Shown here piece by piece: positions 36,037 to 45,474 of a stretch of 64,000 nt of DNA. The number at the start of each line of letters is the position of its first letter. The stretch's first letter is position 1. The stretch covers positions 1 to 64,000 of the forward strand of contig NZ_JAPAAF010000024.1 of assembly GCF_025907915.1 (NCBI RefSeq), read 5' to 3'. Under the pieces are notes generated by a model. That model did not search any database, had not been told where the DNA came from, and saw only the letters and a program-made list of their open reading frames with translations. This DNA is from Gaoshiqia sediminis (GTDB lineage Bacteria; Bacteroidota; Bacteroidia; Bacteroidales; Prolixibacteraceae). The position numbers and the translations under genes are program-made.

Positions 36037-36133
36037 CTCCGTGAAACTCTGTGTGTAACTCTGTGCACCTCTGTGGTTAAACAATAAATAACTAAATCAT
36101 AGAGATAGATATTAATCACAGTGTTCCACGGAG
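36037..36133. repeat. CTCTGTG-type repeat cluster with inverted ends
   Basis: Units CTCCGTGAAA, CTCTGTGTGTAA, CTCTGTGCAC and CTCTGTGGTT run in series from 36037 to about 36078. The left end CTCCGTGAAACTCTGTG (36037-36053) recurs in inverted form as CACAGTGTTCCACGGAG (36117-36133) with two differences in 17. The whole lies between GH20 and the large GH2 gene. It resembles dispersed CACAGAG repeats seen in many bacterial genomes and could be a small non-autonomous element. Confidence 0.6.
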
Positions 36134-36178
36134 TTTTTGCACCCCTTTTTCTTAATCAAATCTTTTGATATCAATATC

Positions 36179-39100
36179 ATGAGAAAACGAATACTACTCA
36201 TCATTATTTCTTTGTCGTTTGGAACAGTCGGATTTACCCAACATCCTGATCCAATGATCAACGTTTGGAATTACGTCGAAAACATCCAAATGATTGGCGA
36301 AAATAAAGAACCGGCTCACGCCACTTTTGTGTCGCACGGGTCGAAGGAAGCAGCTTTAAATACCCAAGCGACACAAGCCAATTTTCGGCAGTCTCTTGAC
36401 GGAATTTGGAAATTTAAATGGGTGCGTTCGCCAAAAGATCGGCCGACCAGTTTCATGAATCCGGAAGAAAATGTCACAGCGTGGGACAACATCAAAGTAC
36501 CCTCAAACTGGGAGGTGGAAGGTTACGGAGTTCCTATCTATGTCAACCATCAATATGAGTTTGCAGACCACAAAGCACCGGTAGCCGATGATATTGAACT
36601 GGACGGGATCTACCCGAAGTATCCGGGGAAAGTACCCCACGAGTACAATCCGGTTGGATCTTATCGCCGCAGCTTTGTACTGGCCGACGATTGGAATGGC
36701 AAGGAAATTTTTCTGCACATCGGTGCCATGAAATCAGGCGGCTTTGTGTGGATTAACGGGAACTATGTGGGCTACTCGCAAGGCAGTAAGTTGCCTGCCG
36801 AATTCAATATTACGCCTTTTCTTCAGAAAGGTGAAAATACCATTGCGCTGCAAATTTTCCGCTGGACTGACGGCTCGTATTTGGAATGCCAGGATTTTTG
36901 GCGCATCAGTGGAATTGAACGCAGCGTCTATCTGTATGCACAACCCAAGCTACGTATTCGCGATTTTGAGGCCAGCGCAACGTTCGATGCTGCTTACCAA
37001 AATGGTGAGTTGCAATTGGAGGTAGAACTGAACAATCATCTGCCCGAAGCGCAGAAAATTCAACTGGCTTATCAACTCATTGATGAGCAGGGTGGGCTAG
37101 TGGCCAGCGATTCCAATAAGTTGGAAGTTAATGGGCAGGCTTCTGTAACGGAAGCTTTTTCGGCAACCGTTGAGAAGGTAAGACCTTGGAGTGCGGAACA
37201 TCCGAATTTATACACCTTGTTGTTGGAGGTTCAGGACAAGAAAGGCCAAACCCTCGAAGCTACGGCCATCAAAGTTGGTTTTCGCACGGTTGAAATTAAA
37301 CAAGGTTTGTTGCTGGTCAATGGGCAGCGTATTACCCTGAAAGGAGTGAATGCCCAGGAAACCGATCCGGAAACAGGGCATGTGATGAGCGAAGAGATGA
37401 TTATGAAAGACATTCGCTTGTGGAAAGAAAATAACATCAATGCGGTTCGCCTGAGCCACTACCCGCGTGGGGCCCGTTTTTATGAATTGTGTGACGAACA
37501 TGGAATTTATGTGGTTGACGAAGCCAACATTGAGTCGCACGGCATGTATTACGGTGAGCATTCATTAGCCAAAAAACCGGAGTGGGAGAACCAGCATGTT
37601 GACCGCATGGTTCGCTTGGTGGAGCGCGATAAGAACCATCCGTCGGTCATTATTTGGAGTATGGGTAACGAAGCCGGCAATGGCGTAAATTTTTACGCTG
37701 GTTACGAAGCTATGAAAGCCGCCGACCCGCAAAAACGTCCCGTGCAGTACGAGCGTACGTATAAAGATCACGACGGCAGTATTTTGGATATGGATTGGAA
37801 CACCGACATTGTGGTGCCGCAATACCCTTCGCCTGCCTTTTTTGAGTACATCGGCAAGCACAAAACCAATCGGCCGTTTATTCCCAGTGAGTATGCCCAC
37901 GCCATGGGAAACAGCACCGGAAATTTTCAGGACTACTGGGACGTGATTGAGTTGTACGACAACCTGCAAGGTGGTTTTATCTGGGATTGGGTGGACCAGT
38001 CGATTTGGAAAACAAACGAAAAAGGCGAGCGCTTTTACGCATATGGTGGCGACTATGGCGAGAATATGCCCACCGATAATACTTTCCTGAACAACGGAAT
38101 TGTATTTCCCGACCGCTCGGCACAACCCGGATTATATGAAGTTAAAAAAGCGCACGAGTTTATCAATTTTAAATCTGCGGGGGTTAATAATCACAACGAG
38201 CTGCGTGTGTTTGTTGAAAATCTCTACGATTTTACCAATCTGAACGCCTTTAACTTTACTGCTCAAATTAAGGCGGATGGCAAAGTGATGAAGACCGCCC
38301 ATTTTAATGAGCTGGACGTGGAAACCCACACCGGACAGATGATTCGAATCTCGCTGGATGGTCTGGAGCAAAAAGCCAATACCCGCTATTTTGTCCACCT
38401 GTCGGCTACCTTGAAAAATGACTGGGGGCTGTTGCCTGCTGGATTTGAAGTGGCCCGCGAACAGATTGAACTTGCCGGCTTATTCAAGCCGGAGCCCGTG
38501 CTGGCTTCAAATGGTGAAGCCCTGACAGTTCAGCAAAGCGACAAGCAGGTTACCGTGTCCAACAACGATTTTCGATTCGTGTTTAATGAGTCAGAAGGTC
38601 GTCCGGTTTCGTTCGAATATAAAGGCACAGAACTGCTGAAAGATGGCAAAGGCCCGAAACCCAACTTCTGGCGCGCGCCAACCGACAACGATTTTGGAAA
38701 CCGCATGCAGTTCAACAACCGCGAATGGAAAAAAGCTTCGTTATTTTCTGAAGTGATCGCGATGGAAACCGAAACGCTGGCTGAAAACCTTGTCAAGCTG
38801 GAAGTAACCTACCAACTGCCTGGGGTGAATACGACCTTTGTCAGTGTGTATGAAATTGCCGGGACCGGTGTAGTTAAAGTTTCCAACCATTTGAATACGA
38901 CCGACTATAAAGCCGATATTCCCCGTGTAGGCATGCGCATGCAATTGCCAAAAGCATACGATCAGATCACGTATTTTGGTCGTGGCCCTTGGGAAAACTA
39001 TGTCGATCGCAAAGCTTCCACTTTCATCGACCTCTATCAAGCCAGTGTTAGCGAGCATTACGTGCCTTATGTGCGGCCCCAGGAAAACGGCTACCGGACC

Positions 39101-39517
39101 GATGTTGGCTGGTGGGCGCTGTGTAATGAGCAAGGCGAAGGTTTGTTGATTGTTGCTAATCAGCCCAAAGTTGGTTTAGGCATGAGCGCCCTGCATATGC
39201 CTAACGAAGATTTTGATACCACCGAGGGACTGGATTACGAAGGAAACAGTGAGGTGGAGCCCGAGTTTCGTATTGACGGAATTCCTGAAGTGAATGGCAG
39301 CAAGCACATCAACGACATCAAGGAGCGCGATCTGGTGCAGCTGAATATCGACTTGGGACAACGCGGCCTGGGTGGTGATAACAGCTGGGGCGCCCGTCCG
39401 CAAAAAGAATATACCCTAAGCGGACAAGAGCGGCATGAGTATAGCTTCTTTATGGTTCCGCTTGAGAACGGGACGGTTGAGAACTGTAAAAAACTTAGCA
39501 AAATGCTACAACGCTAA
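36179..39517 (+). CDS. GH2 LacZ-size beta-galactosidase
   Basis: The frame opens at 36137, but the ATG at 36179 begins a clear signal peptide (MRKRILLIIISLSFGTVGFTQ), giving 1112 residues. The five-domain LacZ layout is visible: sugar-binding domain with GSYRRSFVLAD, TIM barrel with the acid/base Glu498 in WSMGNEAGNG and nucleophile Glu571 in IPSEYAHAMGNS, and a C-terminal beta-galactosidase small-chain domain with FWRAPTDNDFGNR and GRGPWENYVDRK. It releases beta-linked galactose, probably in the periplasm. It closes the GH109-GH20-GH2 group, although the repeat cluster upstream leaves open a separate transcript. Confidence 0.94.
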   Translation: MRKRILLIIISLSFGTVGFTQHPDPMINVWNYVENIQMIGENKEPAHATFVSHGSKEAALNTQATQANFRQSLDGIWKFKWVRSPKDRPTSFMNPEENVTAWDNIKVPSNWEVEGYGVPIYVNHQYEFADHKAPVADDIELDGIYPKYPGKVPHEYNPVGSYRRSFVLADDWNGKEIFLHIGAMKSGGFVWINGNYVGYSQGSKLPAEFNITPFLQKGENTIALQIFRWTDGSYLECQDFWRISGIERSVYLYAQPKLRIRDFEASATFDAAYQNGELQLEVELNNHLPEAQKIQLAYQLIDEQGGLVASDSNKLEVNGQASVTEAFSATVEKVRPWSAEHPNLYTLLLEVQDKKGQTLEATAIKVGFRTVEIKQGLLLVNGQRITLKGVNAQETDPETGHVMSEEMIMKDIRLWKENNINAVRLSHYPRGARFYELCDEHGIYVVDEANIESHGMYYGEHSLAKKPEWENQHVDRMVRLVERDKNHPSVIIWSMGNEAGNGVNFYAGYEAMKAADPQKRPVQYERTYKDHDGSILDMDWNTDIVVPQYPSPAFFEYIGKHKTNRPFIPSEYAHAMGNSTGNFQDYWDVIELYDNLQGGFIWDWVDQSIWKTNEKGERFYAYGGDYGENMPTDNTFLNNGIVFPDRSAQPGLYEVKKAHEFINFKSAGVNNHNELRVFVENLYDFTNLNAFNFTAQIKADGKVMKTAHFNELDVETHTGQMIRISLDGLEQKANTRYFVHLSATLKNDWGLLPAGFEVAREQIELAGLFKPEPVLASNGEALTVQQSDKQVTVSNNDFRFVFNESEGRPVSFEYKGTELLKDGKGPKPNFWRAPTDNDFGNRMQFNNREWKKASLFSEVIAMETETLAENLVKLEVTYQLPGVNTTFVSVYEIAGTGVVKVSNHLNTTDYKADIPRVGMRMQLPKAYDQITYFGRGPWENYVDRKASTFIDLYQASVSEHYVPYVRPQENGYRTDVGWWALCNEQGEGLLIVANQPKVGLGMSALHMPNEDFDTTEGLDYEGNSEVEPEFRIDGIPEVNGSKHINDIKERDLVQLNIDLGQRGLGGDNSWGARPQKEYTLSGQERHEYSFFMVPLENGTVENCKKLSKMLQR

Positions 39518-39659
39518 TGGAATCGTTGTTTGTTTTAACGTTGGCGCGGATTTATGCGACATGTGCTGATTAGCGGTGTTGGAGGATCTGTTAGTAGTTG
39601 TAGAAAGACATATATTTCTGATTATAATGCTTCTGCTGTCAGAAATTTTCCCAAAATTA

Positions 39660-39694
39660 TAACGAGGTTGTCACACAATGACAGCCTCGTTTTC
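39660..39694. terminator. Bidirectional terminator between GH2 and the GntR gene
   Basis: AACGAGG (39661-39667) pairs with CCTCGTT (39685-39691), with an inner GTCA/TGAC stem. A-rich bases precede and T bases follow, so it can stop both the GH2 transcript and the convergent gntR transcript. Confidence 0.7.
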
Positions 39695-39706
39695 TATGTA
39701 TCTGGT

Positions 39707-40441
39707 TTAAGATGTCTCTTTCCCGCTTTTTTCGATTAGTGAGATTCGCTGAAAATGGTTCTCCAGGTGTTTGCGCATCGCCACCCGATATTCGTCAGGC
39801 GTGCCGTTTTTCAGGACATCCACCAGTCCTTTATGCGATACATAACGAATGTTTTTCACGGGTTTATTGATTAATCCGCTGTCATATACGTAGTTGAATA
39901 CAGGCAGAAGGATGTTCTGAAAGTTGCGGAGTGTTTCGTTACGGGTCATTTCATACAGTTTACTATGAAATTTTATCTCGTGGCTGACATCAAATAAAAC
40001 ATCCTCGCTAAACTCCGGTTCCTGCTCTACAATGTGTGTTAGTTCCTCCAGGTCTTCAGGGGTTTTGTGTGTAAAGAGCAGATCAGCGATCCCGATTTCC
40101 AGCACCAGCCGGAGCTCAAAAATGTCTTTCAGTGTGGCATTGTCAAGAATATGCGGGATCATCGATTTTTGCAAAAGCGAACCCAGGTTCGGACTTTTAA
40201 TAACCGTTCCTTTATGCTTTTTCGATTCAATCATCCCCATCGTTTTTAAGCGGTTCAACGATTCGCGGATAACTGTCCGGCTCACGCCCATGGCTGCTGC
40301 CAGTTCTACTTCTTTCGGAATGACATCGCCCGGCTGCAACGCTTTTCTGGTAAAATATTCCACCAGGTTCATCTCAACTTTATCTACCAAACTTCGGGTA
40401 TCAATGGCTGATAACATATCGGTTCTGTCTGCTTTTTCCAT
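39707..40441 (-). CDS. GntR/FadR-family regulator of the sialic-acid operon (NanR-like)
   Basis: This 244-residue protein has an N-terminal winged HTH of the GntR type (about 18-85, with LQPGDVIPKEVELAAAMGVS and RTVIRESLNRLKTMGMI) and a helical FCD ligand domain (about 95-230) whose HEIKFHSKLYE, SHKGLVDVL and RKHLENHF histidines fit the metal site of that domain. It is divergent from the nan operon. Two exact inverted copies of a palindrome with the FadR-type GTNNNAC core lie in between. E. coli NanR belongs to the same family, so control by sialic acid or a catabolite is a reasonable inference, though homology beyond the family is not shown. Confidence 0.92.
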   Translation of the reverse strand: MEKADRTDMLSAIDTRSLVDKVEMNLVEYFTRKALQPGDVIPKEVELAAAMGVSRTVIRESLNRLKTMGMIESKKHKGTVIKSPNLGSLLQKSMIPHILDNATLKDIFELRLVLEIGIADLLFTHKTPEDLEELTHIVEQEPEFSEDVLFDVSHEIKFHSKLYEMTRNETLRNFQNILLPVFNYVYDSGLINKPVKNIRYVSHKGLVDVLKNGTPDEYRVAMRKHLENHFQRISLIEKSGKETS

Positions 40442-40457
40442 ATCGGGTGTTTTATAA

Positions 40458-40471
40458 TATGTCCTACATAA
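40458..40471. promoter_or_regulatory. GntR/FadR-type operator, copy 1 (gntR side)
   Basis: TATGTCCTACATAA contains TATGT and ACATA arms around a three-base centre and is the exact reverse complement of copy 2. It lies 17 bases upstream of the gntR start codon, suggesting autoregulation. Confidence 0.7.
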
Positions 40472-40492
40472 AGCAACAAATTTCGGAAATTA

Positions 40493-40523
40493 TTTGGAAT
40501 TAAAAAATCATTCGATATTTTTG
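40493..40523 (+). promoter_or_regulatory. Promoter of the sialic-acid operon
   Basis: TTTG (40493-40496) and TATTTTTG (40516-40523) match both Bacteroidota promoter boxes exactly with 19 bases between them. The start is predicted near 40530, giving a leader of about 48 bases before the SusC start codon. Confidence 0.75.
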
Positions 40524-40530
40524 TTGTGTC

Positions 40531-40544
40531 TTATGTAGGACATA
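40531..40544. promoter_or_regulatory. GntR/FadR-type operator, copy 2 (nan operon side)
   Basis: TTATGTAGGACATA has TATGT/ACATA arms and fits the TNGTNNNACNA pattern of FadR-subfamily sites. It begins 8 bases after the -7 box, at the predicted transcription start, an ideal place for repression. Confidence 0.75.
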
Positions 40545-40577
40545 AAGCGCAAATCATGGAATGAAAAAACTTAATTT

Positions 40578-43500
40578 ATGAGAAGAATGAAAGAAAAATT
40601 GCTGTCAATCAGTTTATTGGTGTTGCTGGTGCTGCTTAACAGTCATGCCTTTGCCCAGCAGAGCATCACGGGGCGAATCACTGATGCCGAAAATGGTGAA
40701 CCATTGCCCGGTGCTACCGTGGTTATATCAGGTTCCACAACCGGGACCATTAGTGATTTTGATGGGAACTATACCCTTGCCGTTCCGGCCGGAAGTGAAC
40801 AACTTGAGTTTTCGATGGTCGGTTTTGAGAAACAGACTGTGAAAATAGCAGGTTTATCGGTGATAAATGTGGCTTTGAAAACAGAGGTGACTGCTTTGAA
40901 TGAAGTGGTTATTACCGGTTATTCTACGCAGTCGCGTGCCGAAATGACGACTTCTATTTCAAAATTGAATACGAAGGTGCTGGAAAGTGCACCCCGCTCG
41001 AATGCCGCAACTGCTTTGCAGGGAACGATTGCCGGCTTAAAGGTGACCCAAACCACTGGCCAGCCTGGTTCTACGCCGAGCATGGTGGTACGCGGCGGAA
41101 CCAGCTTCTCGGGAACCGGTAGTCCGCTTATTTTGGTGGATGGGGTACCGGGTTCGTTTTATGCGTTGAACTCGGACGATATTGAATCCATGGAAGTACT
41201 GAAAGATGCTGCATCAACAGCCATCTACGGGGCAAGGGCAGCCAACGGGGTAATTCTGGTAACCACCAAGAAAGGTAAAGTGGGCAAATCGAATATCAAC
41301 TTCAGGGCCAAGTTTACCAGTAATGAACGTCGCGAGGACCCAATGGATTATTTGGGCGCTGCCGACTACGTAAAATTTAACCGGATGGCCGTGAAAAGTG
41401 CCCAGGAGGTGATGGGCTATGCCTGGCTCGACCAGTTTTTAACGGGCAATCATGCTGCTGCTACCGGAAATAACACCACGAATTCGATCTATACCACCAT
41501 GGTATTGTCTGATGCCAATCGCTATTTATTAAATTACGAAGGATGGCAAACCATCGAGGATCCGGTTAACCCGGGGACCACGTTGATTTTTCAGGAAAAT
41601 CAGATGAATGAATTGTTCTATCAAAATAGTCATGCACAGGATTATAGCCTGAGTTTTGATGGCGGAAATGAAAAAGGAACGTATTATCTGGGCCTTGGTT
41701 ATATGGACGACAACGGGTTGGTGTTTGGTTCTGCTTTCAAACGCTACTCGGGAACCTTTAATGCTTCTTACAAGTTGACGGATGCGCTGAAAGTTTCTTC
41801 GAATTTCATTTATGCACATTCAAATCAGAACTTGCCTTTCGACAGCGAGTATAACCTGTTTCAGCGTACTGCGGGTTTGGCGCCAACCTCAAGGATTTAC
41901 AACAATAATCCCGACGGTAGCTTATCTACCGACTATCAGCCCGGGACCTACCTGGGATTTGGGAACCCGCTCTATTACCGCGATAAATTTATCCGTTACA
42001 ACCTGGAGCAACGTCTCACCGGGTCGGTACAATTCGATTATAAATTTTTGAATGATTTTACTTTGACCGTTCGCGGAAGTCATTTTACGATCAACAATTC
42101 CAATGAGTCATTTAATAAAGCCTTTCTAAATTCAGGAAGTTTGAACACGGAGCGTGCGGCCTCCGCTTCTCATCGTAGAACATTGCGGAATCAGTTTACC
42201 GGTCTGTTGAATTATAAGAAAACCATTCAGGATAAACACAATGTGAGTGCTTTGGTTGGAACGGAGTATTTCGAAGAGAAATATTTTGAGTTTAGTGCAG
42301 GAACTCGCCTTTCTCCTACGGATTTGATCTATACCATGAACGTAGGTGCTGAAGCCAATGGTATTCCCTCCTCGCGTCATACAGGGTATGAAATCGCTTC
42401 CTTGTTTGGGCAGGTAAACTACGATTTTGATTACAAATACCTGTTTGGATTCACCTTCCGCTACGATGGAACCTCTCGCTTAGGAAATAACAAATATGGT
42501 TTCTTCCCGGGGGTTTCTGCCGGATGGAACATCCATAATGAAGATTTCTTCAGTCGTTCTGAAGTAAAGCGGTATGTCTCAAAAGTTAAGCCTCGCTTGA
42601 GTTATGGGGTAAATGGGAACATCGACATTTTAAGTAACTTTGGCGTGTTTGGAGTTTATGGTCCCTTGCTGGATGGCAATGGTAGGCCTATCCCAACAAT
42701 TTATGATACCCAGGCAGGATACTTAAATACAAGCTTGCCATTGCTTGACCTTAAATGGGAACGTTCAACAACCTTAAACTTTGGTTTGGACCTGGGCTTG
42801 TTTGATAACCGAGTAACTGTGATTGGAGATTACTTCATCCGTGACGTGGAAGATAAACTGGCCGACTTGACCTTGCCCTTGTGGACAGGTTTCTCCGGTA
42901 TTACTACCAATAATGGAACGCTACGCAATAAAGGGCTTGAACTGCAGGTGAATGCTGATGTCGTTAAAACCAATGACTTTAACTGGAACCTGGGATTAAC
43001 TTACTATCGCGTACGTAACTTTGCTCAACAGTTACCTGAAAATGGTGTGGATAAAAACCGTCAGGGAGGAACTGAAATTTACGACCCCAAAACTGGAGGA
43101 ACAAAATACGTTGGTGGATTGCAGGAAGGCGAACGTGTGGGCTATGATGTGATTACGGCTTATGTGTTTGATGGTGTATATAAAACCCAAGCCGAAATTG
43201 ATGAGCATGCCGACAGGACCGTGGAATTTGCTTACCGTAAAAACACCCGCTTCCTGGGCGATGCACGCTGGAAAGACCAGAATGGCGACGACGTGATCAA
43301 CTACCTGGACCGCGTTGTGATTGGCCGAAGAACACCTGACTTTACCGGTGGGTTCACCTCCGATTTCAGCTACAAAAACTTCAGCTTATTTGTGAAAACC
43401 GACTTTGCTGTAGGTCATTACATCATCAACGGACGCCGGGTGAAAGGAATTTCCCAGACACAGGGGAACCAAAACGGACCATTAGAAATCCGCGATTCGT

Positions 43501-43847
43501 GGACTCCCGAGAATCCAACATCAGACGTACCGATTTTCACCTTAGTTGACCGGCAACGGAACCACCTGGCAGCCGGTGGCGACCAGGGTTCGATGGACCA
43601 CAGCAGCTCGCGGATGTGGGAAAAAGGCGACTATCTGGCCCTTCGCGAAGTAACCCTGAGCTACGATTTGAGCGGAAAAGTGGTAAAAGACCTTTTCCAA
43701 AATATGAGGCTTTATGTAACCGGATCGAATTTGGCCTATTTCAATGATTTCTCCGGTAGTTCGCCCGAAGAATCCGGCGATGGTATCGATATGGGGCGCT
43801 TCCCCTTGCCACGAACAGTGACTTTTGGTGTAAACGTAACTTTTTAA
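40578..43847 (+). CDS. SusC-type TonB-dependent transporter (NanO-like) for sialosides
   Basis: This 1089-residue outer-membrane transporter has a signal peptide ending HAFAQ (about residue 27), a CNA_B domain (SITGRITDAENGEPLPGATV), the plug with VVITGYSTQSRAEMT and GVILVTTKKGK, and a barrel ending in VTF. It lacks an STN domain, so control comes from the divergent GntR protein rather than an anti-sigma factor. It heads the operon and is followed after 12 bases by SusD. By its neighbours (sialidase, NanA, transporter) it corresponds to NanO of Tannerella and Bacteroides, which imports sialic acid or sialylated glycan. The exact cargo is inferred. Confidence 0.92.
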   Translation: MRRMKEKLLSISLLVLLVLLNSHAFAQQSITGRITDAENGEPLPGATVVISGSTTGTISDFDGNYTLAVPAGSEQLEFSMVGFEKQTVKIAGLSVINVALKTEVTALNEVVITGYSTQSRAEMTTSISKLNTKVLESAPRSNAATALQGTIAGLKVTQTTGQPGSTPSMVVRGGTSFSGTGSPLILVDGVPGSFYALNSDDIESMEVLKDAASTAIYGARAANGVILVTTKKGKVGKSNINFRAKFTSNERREDPMDYLGAADYVKFNRMAVKSAQEVMGYAWLDQFLTGNHAAATGNNTTNSIYTTMVLSDANRYLLNYEGWQTIEDPVNPGTTLIFQENQMNELFYQNSHAQDYSLSFDGGNEKGTYYLGLGYMDDNGLVFGSAFKRYSGTFNASYKLTDALKVSSNFIYAHSNQNLPFDSEYNLFQRTAGLAPTSRIYNNNPDGSLSTDYQPGTYLGFGNPLYYRDKFIRYNLEQRLTGSVQFDYKFLNDFTLTVRGSHFTINNSNESFNKAFLNSGSLNTERAASASHRRTLRNQFTGLLNYKKTIQDKHNVSALVGTEYFEEKYFEFSAGTRLSPTDLIYTMNVGAEANGIPSSRHTGYEIASLFGQVNYDFDYKYLFGFTFRYDGTSRLGNNKYGFFPGVSAGWNIHNEDFFSRSEVKRYVSKVKPRLSYGVNGNIDILSNFGVFGVYGPLLDGNGRPIPTIYDTQAGYLNTSLPLLDLKWERSTTLNFGLDLGLFDNRVTVIGDYFIRDVEDKLADLTLPLWTGFSGITTNNGTLRNKGLELQVNADVVKTNDFNWNLGLTYYRVRNFAQQLPENGVDKNRQGGTEIYDPKTGGTKYVGGLQEGERVGYDVITAYVFDGVYKTQAEIDEHADRTVEFAYRKNTRFLGDARWKDQNGDDVINYLDRVVIGRRTPDFTGGFTSDFSYKNFSLFVKTDFAVGHYIINGRRVKGISQTQGNQNGPLEIRDSWTPENPTSDVPIFTLVDRQRNHLAAGGDQGSMDHSSSRMWEKGDYLALREVTLSYDLSGKVVKDLFQNMRLYVTGSNLAYFNDFSGSSPEESGDGIDMGRFPLPRTVTFGVNVTF

Positions 43848-43859
43848 TCCTCAATTACA

Positions 43860-45344
43860 ATGAACATGAAAAAATATATCATTTTAATACTATCAATTGC
43901 TCTTTTCGGCGCCTGTGAACTCGACATGCAGCCGGAGAGTGAACTGACCTACAATGGCTTCTGGGAGTCTGAAGAAGCCGTGAAGGCTGCCCATACCGGT
44001 ATTTATGCCAGCTACCGGGGATATGCCTACACGATTTGGCAGATGGGCGAATTGCGTTCCGACATTTGGGGAGGAAACACGATTGAATCTCCTTTTGGAA
44101 CCGATCTGATTGATAACAATATTAGCACCTCGATTGTACACTTTGGCAACTGGGCTAACTTTTACGGACTTCTGCATTACATCAATGATTTTATTGCCAA
44201 TGCTCCCAATGTCACTTTTGCCAATGAGGCCGATAAAAATCATATGCTTGGACAGGTTTACGGCATCCGGGCACAAATTTATTACACCATGGTAAAAGCC
44301 TGGGGAGATGTGCCAATTAGCACCGAACCCTTGCTCGAGGTTGATTTGGAAAAGCTGAAAAAACCGCGTTCGCCAAAAGCGGAGGTGATGCAGCAAATCA
44401 AAAGCGATATTGCCAAGTCGCTCGAATATTTTGGCAGCGATAACGGTTTGTGGTTGAATAAGAATGTGTATTGGTCAAAAGCAGCTACCCTTGCCCTGAA
44501 AGGCGATGTTTACCTGTGGTCGGGCAAAGTATTGGGAGGCGGTACGGCCGATTTCACCGAAGCAAAAAATGCTCTCTCGCAAGTTACCGGGTTCAGTCTG
44601 GTAGAGTATAACAAGCTTTGGGGACAGGCCAATGAAAATAACAACGAGTTCATCTTCTCGTTCGATTATCAGCAAGACCAGGCGGATAACTATTACGCTT
44701 CCTTTACCGGGCGTGCGGTCGATTTTGCAGGCTTGTTTGATGATGCCGGAAATTCGGTAGCCAGCCTGGTGGTTAACGGGGCAAGCCGTTTTGGACCGTC
44801 CGATAAACTGTTGCTGGCAATGGATGACGCCAACGATTTACGCCGGGAAACCTTTGTTCGCTTGTACAGCGATGGCGCGGTACATTTTCCGTATCAAGCC
44901 GGGGATGCTACTTACAAAGGTGCTGTACTTGCTAAATTTCTGGGAATAATTGGTGACGATGGCTCACGCAAAAACTACAACAATGTTCCGTTGTATCGCT
45001 ACGCCGATGTGCTGTTGCTGTTGGCCGAAGCCAAGAATAACCTGAATGAAGATCCTTCGGCAGAAATCAACGCAGTTCGCGAACGGGCATATGGCGAAAA
45101 TTTCGCCGGAAACGAATTTACGAATGGAACAAAAGCTGAGAATACCCAGGCTATTCTGGATGAACGCCTGAAAGAGTTTGTAGGCGAAGGAAAAAGATGG
45201 TGGGATTTGGTGCGCGCGGGCGATGGCATCGTTTTCGATGAAGTGGCAACTTTAAACGCTTCCGAAGCTTATAAAATTTACTATTCCATCTCGCAGAGTA
45301 TGTTGGCCAATGATTCGGAACTGACACAAACCGAAGGGTACTAA
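43860..45344 (+). CDS. SusD/RagB-type lipoprotein (NanU-like)
   Basis: This 494-residue lipoprotein has Cys19 (FGAC) followed by ELDMQPES, acid-containing as expected for surface display. SusD landmarks include FWESEEAVKAAHTGIYASY near the start, YGIRAQIYYTMVKAWGDVPI in the core, and DERLKEFVGEGKRWWDLVRAG near the end. The partner SusC lies 12 bases upstream. NanU proteins of this context bind sialic acid. Whether this one prefers free Neu5Ac or sialyl-oligosaccharide cannot be read. An alternative start is the ATG at 43866. Confidence 0.92.
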   Translation: MNMKKYIILILSIALFGACELDMQPESELTYNGFWESEEAVKAAHTGIYASYRGYAYTIWQMGELRSDIWGGNTIESPFGTDLIDNNISTSIVHFGNWANFYGLLHYINDFIANAPNVTFANEADKNHMLGQVYGIRAQIYYTMVKAWGDVPISTEPLLEVDLEKLKKPRSPKAEVMQQIKSDIAKSLEYFGSDNGLWLNKNVYWSKAATLALKGDVYLWSGKVLGGGTADFTEAKNALSQVTGFSLVEYNKLWGQANENNNEFIFSFDYQQDQADNYYASFTGRAVDFAGLFDDAGNSVASLVVNGASRFGPSDKLLLAMDDANDLRRETFVRLYSDGAVHFPYQAGDATYKGAVLAKFLGIIGDDGSRKNYNNVPLYRYADVLLLLAEAKNNLNEDPSAEINAVRERAYGENFAGNEFTNGTKAENTQAILDERLKEFVGEGKRWWDLVRAGDGIVFDEVATLNASEAYKIYYSISQSMLANDSELTQTEGY

Positions 45345-45400
45345 TTGAGACGTGATAGATAGATGATGGTTTACTAGCTTTTGGTAGCTTTACAGGATAA

Positions 45401-45434
45401 GGAGGCTGTTCAGGAATTTTTTTGATCAGCCTCC
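45401..45434 (+). other. Hairpin between NanU-like and sialidase genes
   Basis: GGAGGCTG (45401-45408) and CAGCCTCC (45427-45434) are perfectly complementary, and the stem can extend inward by TCA/TGA after a mismatch. The T-run lies in the loop rather than after the stem, so it is more likely a processing or attenuation element within the 130-base gap than a full terminator. Confidence 0.5.
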
Positions 45435-45474
45435 AATATCCGTTAAAACCAACGAAACTAAAAAACTTAAAAAA

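Noticed and set aside
36037-36133. Possible CRISPR array (short repeated CTCTGTG units)
   Set aside because: The units are only 10-12 bases with no spacers of constant length, and no cas genes are near.
39554-39739. 61-residue + strand frame between GH2 and the GntR gene
   Set aside because: It runs across the bidirectional terminator and into the end of gntR on the other strand, with no protein-like features.
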